NCBI GenBank assembly: GCA_007129225.1
Contig: SKVX01000309.1
Coordinates: 1-7,407, forward strand
Direction: 5' to 3'
Length of the DNA stretch: 7,407 nucleotides
DNA from: Halomonas sp.
GTDB taxonomy: Bacteria; Pseudomonadota; Gammaproteobacteria; Pseudomonadales; Halomonadaceae
Position 1 is the stretch's first letter. Every line of letters begins with the position of its first letter. The translations under genes were made by a program, and so were the position numbers. Under the pieces are notes generated by a model. The model made no database searches. It saw only the letters and a program-made list of their open reading frames with translations, and was not told the origin of the DNA. This document shows positions 7,403 through 7,407 of this stretch, piece by piece.

Positions 7403-7407
7403 GGGAG

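Noticed and set aside
6513..7403. Plus-strand open frame of 296 codons antisense to pstS
   Set aside because: A shadow of pstS that also runs over its leader; no motif and no ribosome site noted.

Overview
The window is a phosphate-starvation (Pho regulon) locus, with every recognisable gene on the minus strand. Reading along that strand from the right edge, the order is pstS, pstC, pstA, pstB, phoB and the first 181 codons of phoR, which runs off the left edge. GC content is high, the intergenic gaps are short, and PstS closely follows the Pseudomonas-type pattern (AVDPALPEY-like mature start, GSDT, GSGTAP, NEQPGSASVVQ). PstC and PstA are also in the long form known from Pseudomonas and marine gammaproteobacteria. 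I infer a gammaproteobacterium, plausibly Halomonadaceae or a relative, but the genus cannot be fixed from the sequence alone.

Layout: 7320-7407 is the pstS leader, with a good -10 at the very edge of the window. pstS (7319-6366) encodes the secreted phosphate-binding protein. The 139-base pstS-pstC gap holds a perfect UUCG-capped hairpin and then a textbook Pho box with a spaced -10, so pstC appears to have its own PhoB promoter. pstC (6226-3923) and pstA (3910-2231) are 12 bases apart and encode the two membrane permeases. Both carry very large periplasmic insertions after the first membrane helix: a propeller-like repeat domain in PstC and a coiled-coil (DUF3333-like) domain in PstA. pstB (2170-1355) encodes the ATPase. 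A 118-base gap with a second Pho box then leads to phoB (1236-547), which is coupled with a 1-base gap to phoR (545 to beyond position 1).

Working together, PstS captures periplasmic phosphate and PstC/PstA/PstB import it. PhoR senses transporter status and phosphorylates PhoB, which feeds back on Pho boxes upstream of pstC and phoB and probably of pstS just outside the window. phoU, the usual link between Pst and PhoR, is not between pstB and phoB. No mobile element, CRISPR array, tRNA or rRNA is visible. The least understood parts are the two large periplasmic domains and the layered regulatory architecture (internal Pho promoter and several strong RNA hairpins); the core genes themselves are ordinary.
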